Below are positions 34,758 through 43,605 of a DNA stretch of 64,000 bases, piece after piece. Position 1 is the stretch's first letter. Every line of letters begins with the position of its first letter. The translations under genes and the position numbers were made by a program. Below the pieces are notes generated by a model that was given only the letters and a program-made list of their open reading frames with translations, ran no database searches and was not told the origin of the DNA. This stretch comes from an uncultured Pelagibacteraceae bacterium (GTDB lineage: Bacteria > Pseudomonadota > Alphaproteobacteria > Pelagibacterales > AG-422-B15), in contig CACHAK010000006.1 of the NCBI GenBank assembly GCA_902577765.1, forward strand, positions 1 through 64,000. The letters run 5' to 3'.

Positions 34758-37385
34758 ATGAACGATTTACGTACACTTCAAAAAAAGCTTCAGTTCAAAT
34801 CCTCTCATCGGGGGTCAAAGGAAATGGATATTCTCCTGGGATCTTTTGTTGAGAAATATATCAAATTATTTAATGAAGGGGAGCTTCAAATGTTAGAGGC
34901 TATATTAGAACTTGATGATAATGACATATATCGATATGCGCTAGATAAGGTCACTATTCCAATAGAAATTGACAATCGTGTCATACAATTACTCAAAGAT
35001 TTTACGATGCTTAAAAAAATGACGAAACCACGCTTAAAGACTCAAATTAATGAGAACTTAAACATCAACATCGATGAAAAATTTGATTATGAAAGAACAA
35101 TTAACTATTTATCCGCCAATGGTTATGCTCGCGTAAGTTCAATTCGTGAAAATGGCGAATTCTCTGTTAAAGGAGATGTTATTGATATTTTTCCAACAGA
35201 CTTCAAGAATCCAGTTCGTATTAACATATTTGGTGATGAGATCGAAAAATTTGAAGAATTTAATCCTAAAAATCAAAAATCGATACAAAGTCTGTTCAGA
35301 CTGATTATTAAACCTTTTAATGAGTTCTCTTTCAATCAAAGCAAACGCACAATTAAAGCAGATACTTTTTTAACTGATCTCAGTACTTTTGAACAAGATG
35401 ATCTAATTGTTCATGTTGATCATGGAATAGGAAAATTTAATGGGTTAAAAAATGTTACTGTACTAGAAAACGATCATGATTGCATTGAAATAACATATTT
35501 CAATAATGATAAACTTTATGTACCTGTTGAGAATATTGAACTTTTGTCAAAGTACGGTGGGAATAGTGAATTTGCACAAATTGATAAACTGGGAAGTTCA
35601 AATTGGCAATTTAGAAAAGCCAGTGCAAAAAATAAAATAAATGAAATTGCTGAAGATTTAATAAAAGTTGCAGCAGAAAGATCTCTAAAAGAAGCGACAA
35701 AATATACCGTTCAAGAACCTTATTATTCAAATTTTATAAATGAATTTGAATTTCAGGATACCGAAGACCAAGCAAACGTGACATCAGAATTACTGTTTGA
35801 TCTAAACAGCGGGCTTCCAATGGACCGTTTAATTTGCGGCGATGTTGGCTTTGGTAAGACAGAAGTTGCATTAAGAGGAGCGTTCAATGTAGCTATGAGC
35901 GGTGCTCAAGTGGCATTTATTGTTCCAACAACACTACTATGCAGTCAACACTATGAAAATTTTAAAAAAAGATTCAAAAACTTTCCATTGAAAGTCGATC
36001 TAATCTCAAGATTAAACTCAACTTCTGAAAACAATAGAATTATTGAAAGAATCAATAGTGGAGAAAGTGATGTAGTTGTTGGAACACATGCGCTTCTTAA
36101 CAGTAAAATTAAATTTAAAAAATTAGGCATGCTTATTATTGATGAAGAGCAGCACTTTGGAGTTTCTCAAAAAGAAAAAATTAAGTCATTACGTTCAAAT
36201 GTGCATGTGCTAGCTTTAACAGCCACACCAATACCACGCACATTACAAATGTCACTAGTAGGTCTTAGGGATTTGTCAATTATTTCTACAGCACCATTAA
36301 ACAGGCAAAATATAAATACTGAAGTTATTGATTTTAATGATGAAAAAATAATCTCTGCAATTGATTATGAATTAAGTCGTAATGGCCAGGTGTATTATGT
36401 CTGTCCAAGAATTAACGAATTAAAAGAAGTCGAGGATTTTTTAAAAAGTAAACTTCCAAATGTAAAGTATCAAATTGCCCACGGTCAAATGCCGTCCAAA
36501 AACCTGAAAAATACAATGATTGATTTTTATAATAATGAATTTCAATTATTACTGTGTACCACAATTGTCGAGTCTGGTCTGGATTTGCAGAAAACTAACA
36601 CAATGATCATTCATAATTCTGATAAATTTGGATTATCCCAACTTTATCAGTTAAGAGGGCGTATTGGCAGATCTAATATCGAAGCATTTTGTTTTTATAC
36701 AGTTAAAGACATCAATGGAATAACTGAAAATGCCTATAAAAGACTTATGCTTCTTAAAAAATTTAACTCTAGAGGCTCAAGTTTTAATCTTTCAAGCCAT
36801 GATTTAGATATGAGAGGATCAGGAAACATTATAGGGGATGCTCAATCCGGACATATCAGAGAAGTTGGTCTCGAACTTTATCATAAATTGCTAAAAGATA
36901 AGATATTGGAATTAAAATCAGATACATCGACAGTAGATAATGAGTGGTCTCCACAAATAAATCTTGGTTTAAGCGTCTTAATACCTGAAAAATATATGCC
37001 AAATTTAAACACTAGACTTTTTTATTACCGGCAGCTTGCTTACTTAAGTTCAAGTGAGGAATTACGCAAAATTAAGGAAGAAATGAGCGAGAGATTTGGT
37101 GAAGCCCCTAAAGAGGTTGAGCATTTGTATAACATCACTGAACTTAGAATTATGTGTAAGCAGTTGAAAATAGAAAAATTTGATATTGGAAATAAAGGTT
37201 TAACTATAAAATTTAAAAATAATCATTTTGAAAAAACAGACCAATTGGTTGAATTTATGTCTCAATATAAATATGACTTAAAATTAAGATCAGACCAGAC
37301 ATTGGTGTATCATTACCAAAAAACATCAAATAAAGATCGAATATATAAAGCTTTTTCTTTTGCAAAGGAATTGCAGGCATTATAG
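34758..37385 (+). CDS. mfd: Fusion of SdhE (FAD assembly factor) to a shortened Mfd translocase
   Basis: One uninterrupted 875-residue frame. Residues 1-85 are SdhE, which helps attach FAD to succinate dehydrogenase; the R18-G19-x-x-E22 motif in SSHRGSKEMD is intact. From about 98 the protein is Mfd, the transcription-repair coupling factor: part of the UvrB-like module (GEFSVKGDVIDIFP at 133-146), the RNA polymerase-interaction domain (about 211-265, VHVDHGIGKF), Walker A GDVGFGKTE (361-369), DEEQHFG, TATPIPRT, QLYQLRGRIGRS, and the C-terminal TRCF domain. Normal Mfd has about 1150 residues. Missing here are domains 1a, 2 (UvrA-binding) and 3. In alphaproteobacteria sdhE and mfd are usually separate neighbours after recG. 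Confidence 0.9.
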   Translation: MNDLRTLQKKLQFKSSHRGSKEMDILLGSFVEKYIKLFNEGELQMLEAILELDDNDIYRYALDKVTIPIEIDNRVIQLLKDFTMLKKMTKPRLKTQINENLNINIDEKFDYERTINYLSANGYARVSSIRENGEFSVKGDVIDIFPTDFKNPVRINIFGDEIEKFEEFNPKNQKSIQSLFRLIIKPFNEFSFNQSKRTIKADTFLTDLSTFEQDDLIVHVDHGIGKFNGLKNVTVLENDHDCIEITYFNNDKLYVPVENIELLSKYGGNSEFAQIDKLGSSNWQFRKASAKNKINEIAEDLIKVAAERSLKEATKYTVQEPYYSNFINEFEFQDTEDQANVTSELLFDLNSGLPMDRLICGDVGFGKTEVALRGAFNVAMSGAQVAFIVPTTLLCSQHYENFKKRFKNFPLKVDLISRLNSTSENNRIIERINSGESDVVVGTHALLNSKIKFKKLGMLIIDEEQHFGVSQKEKIKSLRSNVHVLALTATPIPRTLQMSLVGLRDLSIISTAPLNRQNINTEVIDFNDEKIISAIDYELSRNGQVYYVCPRINELKEVEDFLKSKLPNVKYQIAHGQMPSKNLKNTMIDFYNNEFQLLLCTTIVESGLDLQKTNTMIIHNSDKFGLSQLYQLRGRIGRSNIEAFCFYTVKDINGITENAYKRLMLLKKFNSRGSSFNLSSHDLDMRGSGNIIGDAQSGHIREVGLELYHKLLKDKILELKSDTSTVDNEWSPQINLGLSVLIPEKYMPNLNTRLFYYRQLAYLSSSEELRKIKEEMSERFGEAPKEVEHLYNITELRIMCKQLKIEKFDIGNKGLTIKFKNNHFEKTDQLVEFMSQYKYDLKLRSDQTLVYHYQKTSNKDRIYKAFSFAKELQAL

Positions 37386-37393
37386 TAGAGAAC

Positions 37394-38527
37394 ATGGGTG
37401 TTCTATCTGGATATAAGATAATCGAATTGTCAGGGATTGGGCCAGGGCCATTATGCGGAATGTTGTTTGCCGATCTTGGCGCTGAAGTTATTCGTGTTGA
37501 TAGAAAAAATACCGTTATGCCGAGTCAACAACCAAAATTTGATATTACAGGAAGAAGTAAGAAATCTATTTGTTTAAATTTAAAGGATCCTGAGTCTAAA
37601 GAGGTTTTATTTAAATTAATTAAAAATGCAGACGCGCTAATAGAAGGTTATCGACCCGGAGTAACTGAAAAACTAGGGATTGGACCTGATGAATGTTTAA
37701 AACAAAATGAAAAGTTAGTTTATGGAAGAATTACTGGTTGGGGTCAAAATGGTCCTCTAGCACAGGCAGCTGGTCACGATATTAATTATATCGCATTAGC
37801 AGGTGCTCTATATTCAATTTGGGGCGAAAATAAACCATCAATACCACTCAATTTAATTGGTGATTATGGAGGAGGCACTATGTTTCTTGCATTTGGTGTA
37901 TGCGCAGCTTTACTGTCAGCGAATAGAACGGGTAAAGGACAAGTAGTTGATGCAGCTATGATTGATGGAGTTTCGGTTCTTACGTCAATATTTCATAGTT
38001 TATCTCAGTCAGGAGTATGGAATGTAAATAATAGAGGTAATAATTTATTTGATGGTGGCGCGCCCTTTTATCAAGTCTATGAGACAAAAGACAGCATGCA
38101 CGTCTCAATAGGTTCTTTAGAGCCTCAATTTTACCAGCTATTAATCGATAAATTAAATCTTGGTGATGAATTTAAAAATCAAATGCAATTAGATCAGTGG
38201 GATAATATGAAAAGTAAATTAGCTGAAATATTTAAAACCAAAACAAGGATTGAATGGGATGAAATCTTTGAAGGGTCTGATGTTTGTTATTCACCAGTTC
38301 TCTCTATCGAAGAGGCAGCTAATCATAAACACATGAAGGCGCGTAATAATTTTGTAAATATTAACGATGTACGTCAACCATCACCAGCACCTCGTTTCAG
38401 TGTTACACCATCCGAGAAACCATCTCCTGCACCTGAAATTGGTCAAGATAACAAAAGCATAATGCTTGATATTGGTTTTTCTGAGGAACAAATCAAAGAA
38501 TTAGAAAATAAAGGAGTTCTATTATAG
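37394..38527 (+). CDS. CaiB/BaiF-family CoA enzyme, alpha-methylacyl-CoA racemase-like
   Basis: A 377-residue protein of the type III CoA-transferase/racemase family. GYKIIELSGIGPGPLCGMLFADLGAEVIRVDR, split over residues 6-37, is the usual start. Acid/base residues known from racemases are likely the His in AAGHDINYIAL and the Asp in LNLIGDYGGG. This favours alpha-methylacyl-CoA racemase, which inverts branched-chain acyl-CoA for beta-oxidation; a CoA transferase is possible. It lies 8 bases after mfd and shares one base with the yajQ gene. Confidence 0.85.
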   Translation: MGVLSGYKIIELSGIGPGPLCGMLFADLGAEVIRVDRKNTVMPSQQPKFDITGRSKKSICLNLKDPESKEVLFKLIKNADALIEGYRPGVTEKLGIGPDECLKQNEKLVYGRITGWGQNGPLAQAAGHDINYIALAGALYSIWGENKPSIPLNLIGDYGGGTMFLAFGVCAALLSANRTGKGQVVDAAMIDGVSVLTSIFHSLSQSGVWNVNNRGNNLFDGGAPFYQVYETKDSMHVSIGSLEPQFYQLLIDKLNLGDEFKNQMQLDQWDNMKSKLAEIFKTKTRIEWDEIFEGSDVCYSPVLSIEEAANHKHMKARNNFVNINDVRQPSPAPRFSVTPSEKPSPAPEIGQDNKSIMLDIGFSEEQIKELENKGVLL

Positions 38528-39012
38528 TGCCTAGTTTCGATGTTGTGAGCAGAGTTGAAATGCAGGAGGTTGATAATGCTATATCTAATTCAATGAAGGA
38601 AATTGGACAGAGATATGACTTTAAAGGTTCTGCTTCAAAGCTAGAGAGAACTGAAGGAGGGATTATTTTATTATCTGAAGATGAAATGAAGGCTAAACAG
38701 GTATTAGATATTCTAATTTCAAATTTAATAAAACGTAACGTTGACCCAAAGGTAATAAAACTAAAAACGTCTGAAAGTGCATCTGGCAATACAATCAGAC
38801 AAAATTACGATCTATTGGAAGGTATTGATCAAGAAGTAGGTAAAAAAATTACAAAATTAATCAAAGAATCAAAATTGAAAGTGCAAGCAAAAATTCAAGG
38901 AAATGAGCTGAGAATAAGTGGTGCAAAAAAAGACAATTTACAAGAAGCCATATCAAAAATTAAAGAGCTAAAATTAGAATTACCTCTTCAATATATTAAT
39001 TTTAGAGACTGA
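38527..39012 (+). CDS. YajQ-family nucleotide-binding protein
   Basis: A 161-residue protein with the strong YajQ start PSFDVVSRVEMQEVDNA and the block GQRYDFKGS. It has two ferredoxin-like domains and an ending of LPLQYINFRD. YajQ homologues bind nucleotides; one in Xanthomonas binds cyclic di-GMP and acts on transcription. Start is GTG, sharing one base with the previous stop (TAGTG). Confidence 0.92.
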   Translation: MPSFDVVSRVEMQEVDNAISNSMKEIGQRYDFKGSASKLERTEGGIILLSEDEMKAKQVLDILISNLIKRNVDPKVIKLKTSESASGNTIRQNYDLLEGIDQEVGKKITKLIKESKLKVQAKIQGNELRISGAKKDNLQEAISKIKELKLELPLQYINFRD

Positions 39013-39013
39013 G

Positions 39014-39961
39014 CTATCTTAGTGGTTGGTCTGTCGTTATTTCTTGTTCTTTAATTTTCTCTCTATACAAAATAAATATTCCCGCTGAAACAATAATTAA
39101 TATTCCAATTATTGTTCTCAATGAAACAGTTTCACTCCAAATAAACCATCCCAATAGCACGGCCCAAATTAAAAATACATATTCAAATGGTGCAACAACA
39201 TAAGGTTTACCGTATCGATATGCGTTGAAAATAAATACAAAACCAAAAATTACACAAACACCAACTAAAAATAACATCAAAAGAGTTGTTGCGTCATTGA
39301 AGGACCAGTATCTAAATAAAAATTCTAAAATTTCATTTCCAGAATTATCCATATCTAAATAAAAACCAGAATAGGTAATAATGGGACATAAAATTATAGT
39401 AGCGATGTATACATGAAGTGTTTGTGTGTAAACATTATCCTCATTTGATGTATATTTTATTATAATCATACTGCCTGAATATCCTGCAGCACATAGTATT
39501 GGAAATACCATGAATATATTAATGGTCTCAAAATCTGGTGAAACAATGAGCATTACACCTGCAAAACCATAAATAATTGTTAGCCATCTAATGATGCCGA
39601 CTTTTTCTTTAAGAAAAATAGATGAAAATATAGTAATAAAGAATGGTGCTGTAAAAAAAAGAGCTGTTGTAACTGCAAAAGACAAGTACGCAAGACCTAT
39701 ATAATAAAATACGAACGCAAAAATAAACATTATTGTTCTAAAGATTGTTAACTTTGGGTAATGAGTTGTCCAAATTAGTTTTTGGCCTGTAAAATAAAAA
39801 AATAGAACAAGAAGAACAATAGCAATGACACTTCTTGCAAACATGACCTGAAGTATTGATATATCAACAGCCAATAATCTTACGGCAGTATCTTGAAATG
39901 CAAATGCAGTCATACCCATTAAAATATAAGCTATTGCTAAAAAATTATTTTCTTTTGCCAT
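39014..39961 (-). CDS. EamA/DMT-family exporter
   Basis: A 315-residue protein with about ten membrane segments in two EamA halves; LAYLSFAVTTALFFTAPFFITIFSSIFLKE closes the first half. Such proteins export metabolites or amino acids; the substrate is unknown. I use ATG 39961 rather than the TTG just before it. A 37-bp repeat, shared with another promoter in this window, begins 10 bases upstream of its start. Confidence 0.82.
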   Translation of the reverse strand: MAKENNFLAIAYILMGMTAFAFQDTAVRLLAVDISILQVMFARSVIAIVLLVLFFYFTGQKLIWTTHYPKLTIFRTIMFIFAFVFYYIGLAYLSFAVTTALFFTAPFFITIFSSIFLKEKVGIIRWLTIIYGFAGVMLIVSPDFETINIFMVFPILCAAGYSGSMIIIKYTSNEDNVYTQTLHVYIATIILCPIITYSGFYLDMDNSGNEILEFLFRYWSFNDATTLLMLFLVGVCVIFGFVFIFNAYRYGKPYVVAPFEYVFLIWAVLLGWFIWSETVSLRTIIGILIIVSAGIFILYREKIKEQEITTDQPLR

Positions 39962-39970
39962 CAATAAAAT

Positions 39971-40007
39971 ATTAGTACATAAGTTTTAGTAATAAAATAT
40001 ATTAATT
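39971..40007. repeat. 37-bp repeated promoter element, copy 1
   Basis: This sequence matches 41769-41805 at 34 of 37 bases. It lies between the divergent DMT exporter and GMC oxidoreductase genes, 72 bases before the latter. The core is TAGTAC-ATAA-GTTTTA, an imperfect form of the inverted repeat seen in copy 2, followed by an AT-rich tail. Confidence 0.7.
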
Positions 40008-40079
40008 GTTCTATAAGATTTGATATTAAATAATTTGCTAGTCAAAAAATATTGAGAAGTATAAAAAAAGTAATTTATT

Positions 40080-41750
40080 ATGGTAAAAATCGATACCGAA
40101 TACGACTATATCATTGTTGGCGCTGGATCTGCTGGCTGTGTATTAGCGAATAGATTGACCTCAAATTCAAAGAATACTGTCCTTCTTCTTGAAGCGGGCG
40201 GGGAAGACAAATCCTTAACCTTAAAGATGCCTGCTGCCGTTTTATCGAATCTTAAAAGTACTAAACACAATTGGGCATTTAAAGGTGAGCCAGAACCCGA
40301 ACTAAATGGTCGTCAACTTCAACATGACCGAGGTAAAACTCTTGGTGGCTCATCATCAATAAATGGAATGGTCTATATAAGAGGAAACTCACTTGATTAT
40401 GAGGGTTGGAGGCAAATGGGATGCGATGGATGGGGATACGCAGATGTCTTACCATATTTTAAGAAAATGGAATGTTACAGTGGAGGAGGGGATGATTTTC
40501 GCGGTGACTCAGGTCCATTAAAGGTACATAGAAGCATTCCCAAAGACCCACTTTCATTGGCTTTCATTAATGCAGGAAAAGAAGCAGGGTACAAAGAAAC
40601 AGATGATATAAGCGGATTTTGCCAAGAAGGTTTTGGTATATTTGATCGGACAGTATTCAACGGTGAACGATGGAGCGCATCAAAGGGTTATCTTGATCCG
40701 GTTCGTAATAGAAAAAATTTAACAATTTTAACAAATGCGCTTGTTTGCAATTTAAATTTTAAAGACAATACAGCAGAAGGCATATGTTTTAAAAATAAAA
40801 ATAATGAAATAGTAAATGTAAAGGCAAAAAAAGAAGTAATTCTGAGTGCTGGTGCAGTTGGATCACCACACATACTTATGCTTTCAGGAATTGGACCAAA
40901 AGAGCATTTAGAATCAATAGGAGTCAATACATTAGCTGATTTACAGGGTGTTGGACAAAATCTTCAGGATCATCCTGATTTTATTTTGAAATATAAATGT
41001 TTAAAGCCAGTTTCGCTTTGGCCAAAAACAAAGAGAATAAGTAGTATAGGAGCTGGCATCCAATGGCTATTAACTAAAGAGGGCATGTGTGCATCTAATC
41101 ATTTCGATACTGTTGCATGTGTAAGATCAGCTCCCGGTGTTGAGTACCCTGATTTACAATTATGTATTTCACCAATTGCCATGAAAGAAAATAGTTGGGA
41201 ATTACTTCAAGAGCATGCATTTCAAGTTCATGTAGGTCTGATGCGAACTCATAGTCGTGGTAAGATCGAATTACGATCAAAAAATCCTACTGATCCACCT
41301 CGCATTCTTGTCAATTATCTCAAAGATAAAAGAGATAGAGAATTGTTACGAAAGGGTATTCATTTGGCGCGCGAACTACTTGATCAACCTGCTTTTTGCA
41401 ACATAAAGGGTGATGAAATCTTTCCTGGTGAAAACTGCAATTCAGATGATGAACTTGATGCAAAATTAAATTCCAACATTACGAGTCAATGGCACTTGTG
41501 CTGTACAGCACGCATGGGACTAAAAACAGATAAACATGCAGTTGTTGATAATCAAGGTAGAGTTCATGGTTTCAATAATTTGCGAGTCGTTGATGCTTCG
41601 ATTATGCCTTTTGCTACAAATGGAAATACAAATGCTCCAACAATTATGATTGCTGAAAAAATAAGTGACAACATATTGGGTGATAATCCTCTGCCTCGAA
41701 TAGAATTAAAAACCTGGCATAGTCCTAACTATCAGATGCATCAAAGGTAA
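40080..41750 (+). CDS. GMC-family FAD oxidoreductase (choline dehydrogenase-like)
   Basis: A 556-residue flavoenzyme. The FAD motif YDYIIVGAGSAGCVLANRL is at residues 8-26, RGKTLGGSSSINGMVYIRG near 90, GSPHILMLSGIGP near 265, and the active-site histidine in ITSQWHLCCTARMG near 485. The ending NGNTNAPTIMIAEKISD is also typical. BetA is the nearest well-known type, but no betB or choline transporter is beside it; other alcohols are equally possible. It is preceded by copy 1 of the 37-bp repeat. Confidence 0.88.
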   Translation: MVKIDTEYDYIIVGAGSAGCVLANRLTSNSKNTVLLLEAGGEDKSLTLKMPAAVLSNLKSTKHNWAFKGEPEPELNGRQLQHDRGKTLGGSSSINGMVYIRGNSLDYEGWRQMGCDGWGYADVLPYFKKMECYSGGGDDFRGDSGPLKVHRSIPKDPLSLAFINAGKEAGYKETDDISGFCQEGFGIFDRTVFNGERWSASKGYLDPVRNRKNLTILTNALVCNLNFKDNTAEGICFKNKNNEIVNVKAKKEVILSAGAVGSPHILMLSGIGPKEHLESIGVNTLADLQGVGQNLQDHPDFILKYKCLKPVSLWPKTKRISSIGAGIQWLLTKEGMCASNHFDTVACVRSAPGVEYPDLQLCISPIAMKENSWELLQEHAFQVHVGLMRTHSRGKIELRSKNPTDPPRILVNYLKDKRDRELLRKGIHLARELLDQPAFCNIKGDEIFPGENCNSDDELDAKLNSNITSQWHLCCTARMGLKTDKHAVVDNQGRVHGFNNLRVVDASIMPFATNGNTNAPTIMIAEKISDNILGDNPLPRIELKTWHSPNYQMHQR

Positions 41751-41768
41751 TTATTTAGAACGTAATAT

Positions 41769-41805
41769 ATTAATACATAAGTATTAGTATTAAAATATAT
41801 TAATT
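41769..41805. repeat. 37-bp repeated promoter element, copy 2
   Basis: Matches 39971-40007 with three mismatches. It contains a perfect inverted repeat TAATAC-ATAA-GTATTA at 41771-41786, which looks like a dimeric operator, and ends 63 bases before the small protein at 41869. The spacing to the start codon is similar to copy 1 (72 bases). The same regulator probably controls both genes. Confidence 0.7.
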
Positions 41806-41868
41806 ACTCACTCAAATTTCATAATTAACATAAAGTCAATCAATAATCTTTTTTATAAAGGAGACATT

Positions 41869-42177
41869 ATGTTACATATAAGCAAATGGGAAAGACAAGA
41901 AAATGCAAGCAGAGATAAATTGGGAACAGCTGCATTGAATTTGTGTAAGGTTGCAAAAAGTACTGATGGAGTTCATTCAGCAAAATTTTATTGGCCAAAT
42001 CCAAATATGGTTGCATTTGTAGTAGAAGCTGAAACAGGTTCTTGGGGAATTGGAGCTGAACCTACAGGCGAAGCAATGAAGGCATTTTTTGATTTAGGTG
42101 ACGCGGCATCTTGTGTGATGGACGAAACATGGGTTGATGCTAGTCTTGGTCAAAAAAGGTCTGATAGAGCAGGTTAA
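41869..42177 (+). CDS. Small protein of unknown function linked to the GMC oxidoreductase
   Basis: A 102-residue soluble protein with no signal peptide. It starts MLHISKWERQENASRDK and contains FYWPNPNMVAFVVEAETG and MDETWVDASLGQK; the alternation suggests a small alpha/beta fold, but I do not recognise the family. AAGGAG stands 6 bases before the ATG. The shared 37-bp element upstream ties its regulation to the GMC oxidoreductase. G+C is higher than in most neighbours, as in well-expressed genes. Confidence 0.65.
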   Translation: MLHISKWERQENASRDKLGTAALNLCKVAKSTDGVHSAKFYWPNPNMVAFVVEAETGSWGIGAEPTGEAMKAFFDLGDAASCVMDETWVDASLGQKRSDRAG

Positions 42178-42187
42178 TAGAAATTCT

Positions 42188-42279
<92 letters not shown>

Positions 42280-42322
42280 CTTGAAGAAATCAATTTATTG
42301 AATTTATTATTTAAAACAATAA

Positions 42323-42721
42323 TTAATTTAGAAATCCAACCTTACTAATTGTATATACAGTCAGTAGTGAAATTGCAGTGCAGAGTGCCATACCCCATGC
42401 GATATCTGAAATAACAATAGTCCAGTTAAATACATTAAACACCGCTTTAACAGTTAGTGCGTATGTAGCGTAAGTAGCAAGACCGTACATAGCAGCTGGC
42501 ACTATTACACTTGTTAATGAAGCATTCTTAAATGGAGCCACTACAAAATAAACAAGTCCGAGTACAAAAATTAGATAAAAAATTACAGCAGAAGTTATAT
42601 CGAGACTAATTTTTAGATTATCTGGTAGATTTTTATTATAAATACGTACAACAAATGTTTGAATACCAATTGTATCGATTATCAAAAAGTAAAATAGGGT
42701 AGTCAAATAGAGTTTTATCAT
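42323..42721 (-). CDS. DUF2177 membrane protein
   Basis: A 132-residue protein with about four membrane segments. The string AMYGLATYATYALTVKAVF and the later SDIAWGMALC match DUF2177, whose function is unknown. I use ATG 42721 rather than a TTG two codons before it. It is divergent from the HPP gene with a 14-base gap, so the two promoters must overlap the genes. Confidence 0.82.
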   Translation of the reverse strand: MIKLYLTTLFYFLIIDTIGIQTFVVRIYNKNLPDNLKISLDITSAVIFYLIFVLGLVYFVVAPFKNASLTSVIVPAAMYGLATYATYALTVKAVFNVFNWTIVISDIAWGMALCTAISLLTVYTISKVGFLN

Positions 42722-42735
42722 AGACAATTAAATTA

Positions 42736-43191
42736 ATGAATAAACAAGCTTTGATCAATGCATTATTTAGTTCTTTTGGAGCTTTTGTATGCATTGGATT
42801 TTTAGCATATTTAAATTCTTCAATTGAAGGTGCGATATGGCTTATACCTCCTTTCGGCGCATCAATGGTTTTGCTCATGGCCGTTCATGAGAGTCCTTTA
42901 GCAAAACCAAAAAATTTAATACTAGGCCATATACTATCAGCACTATCTGGGGTAATAATTTTCTATCTTCTTGGTAACACATTTGTATCATTAGGCTTAG
43001 GAGTGGCTTTAGCTGTTTTTGTAATGATGATAACTAATACCGTGCATCCACCAGCTGGAGCAAATCCAATAATTGTCATATTAACCGGCCAGAGTTTTAG
43101 TTTTATTTTCTTACCTGTTGCAGTTGGAGCTATTATAATTGTGACTTTTGCTTATTTGTATAACAAGCTTCTCAAAAGAAATTATATTTAA
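42736..43191 (+). CDS. HPP-family membrane protein
   Basis: A 151-residue protein with about five membrane segments. It carries the name-giving motif in TNTVHPPAGANPIIV near residue 108-122 and the IPPFGASMVLLMA block. A cyanobacterial HPP protein transports nitrite across the chloroplast-type envelope; bacterial members are little studied. Its last 4 bases overlap the convergent HTH gene. Confidence 0.83.
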   Translation: MNKQALINALFSSFGAFVCIGFLAYLNSSIEGAIWLIPPFGASMVLLMAVHESPLAKPKNLILGHILSALSGVIIFYLLGNTFVSLGLGVALAVFVMMITNTVHPPAGANPIIVILTGQSFSFIFLPVAVGAIIIVTFAYLYNKLLKRNYI

Positions 43192-43472
43192 GAAATTTTA
43201 TTAAGCTTTTCTATCTCAGAGCAATACTGATCAATAAAAGCTGTTCTCATTGGGTTTGGAGGCAAGCGATCAAATTTAAAAGATTCAATGTTCTTTAGTT
43301 GATTTGTAGAGATTTTTGTTTTTGAAGCTATGGTTTTTAAATCTATTGAGATAGATTTTCTTAGTTTTGAAATTTCCTTAATTTTATTTACCAACTCTTC
43401 GTCCATATCGGTTTTGCTGTTATCAAGTTTTTTATATGGCATGACAAACATTCCAGTTTCATTTTGTACCAT
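43188..43472 (-). CDS. RodZ-type helix-turn-helix domain protein, short
   Basis: A 94-residue protein. Residues about 36-90 (RKSISIDLKTIASKTKISTNQLKNIESFKFDRLPP, split across the helices) match the HTH_25 domain that starts RodZ, a cytoskeleton-linked shape protein. There is no membrane helix or periplasmic domain, so it is either a stand-alone regulator or a remnant. GGAG is 11 bases before the ATG. Confidence 0.65.
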   Translation of the reverse strand: MVQNETGMFVMPYKKLDNSKTDMDEELVNKIKEISKLRKSISIDLKTIASKTKISTNQLKNIESFKFDRLPPNPMRTAFIDQYCSEIEKLNKIS

Positions 43473-43499
43473 ATAAGTAATTTCTCCAAGTGTTAAATT

Positions 43500-43526
43500 T
43501 GTAGGTGCAGAAAAACCGCACCTACA
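43500..43526 (-). terminator. Hairpin downstream of the saccharopine dehydrogenase-like gene
   Basis: A perfect 9-bp inverted repeat (TGTAGGTGC / GCACCTACA) with a 9-base loop lies in the 133-base gap between two minus-strand genes. Reading on the minus strand only AAATTT follows, so termination may be partial. The rest of the gap holds no frame I can support. Confidence 0.55.
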
Positions 43527-43605
43527 TTGGGCTTTAGATTAATTATCTAATAATACGGTTTAAAATTAAAGCTTATAAATACCCATTTTGGGTTATCTTA
43601 ACGAT

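Noticed and set aside
42636..42878. 80-residue minus-strand frame over the HPP and DUF2177 genes
   Set aside because: It overlaps two recognised genes and shows no family features.
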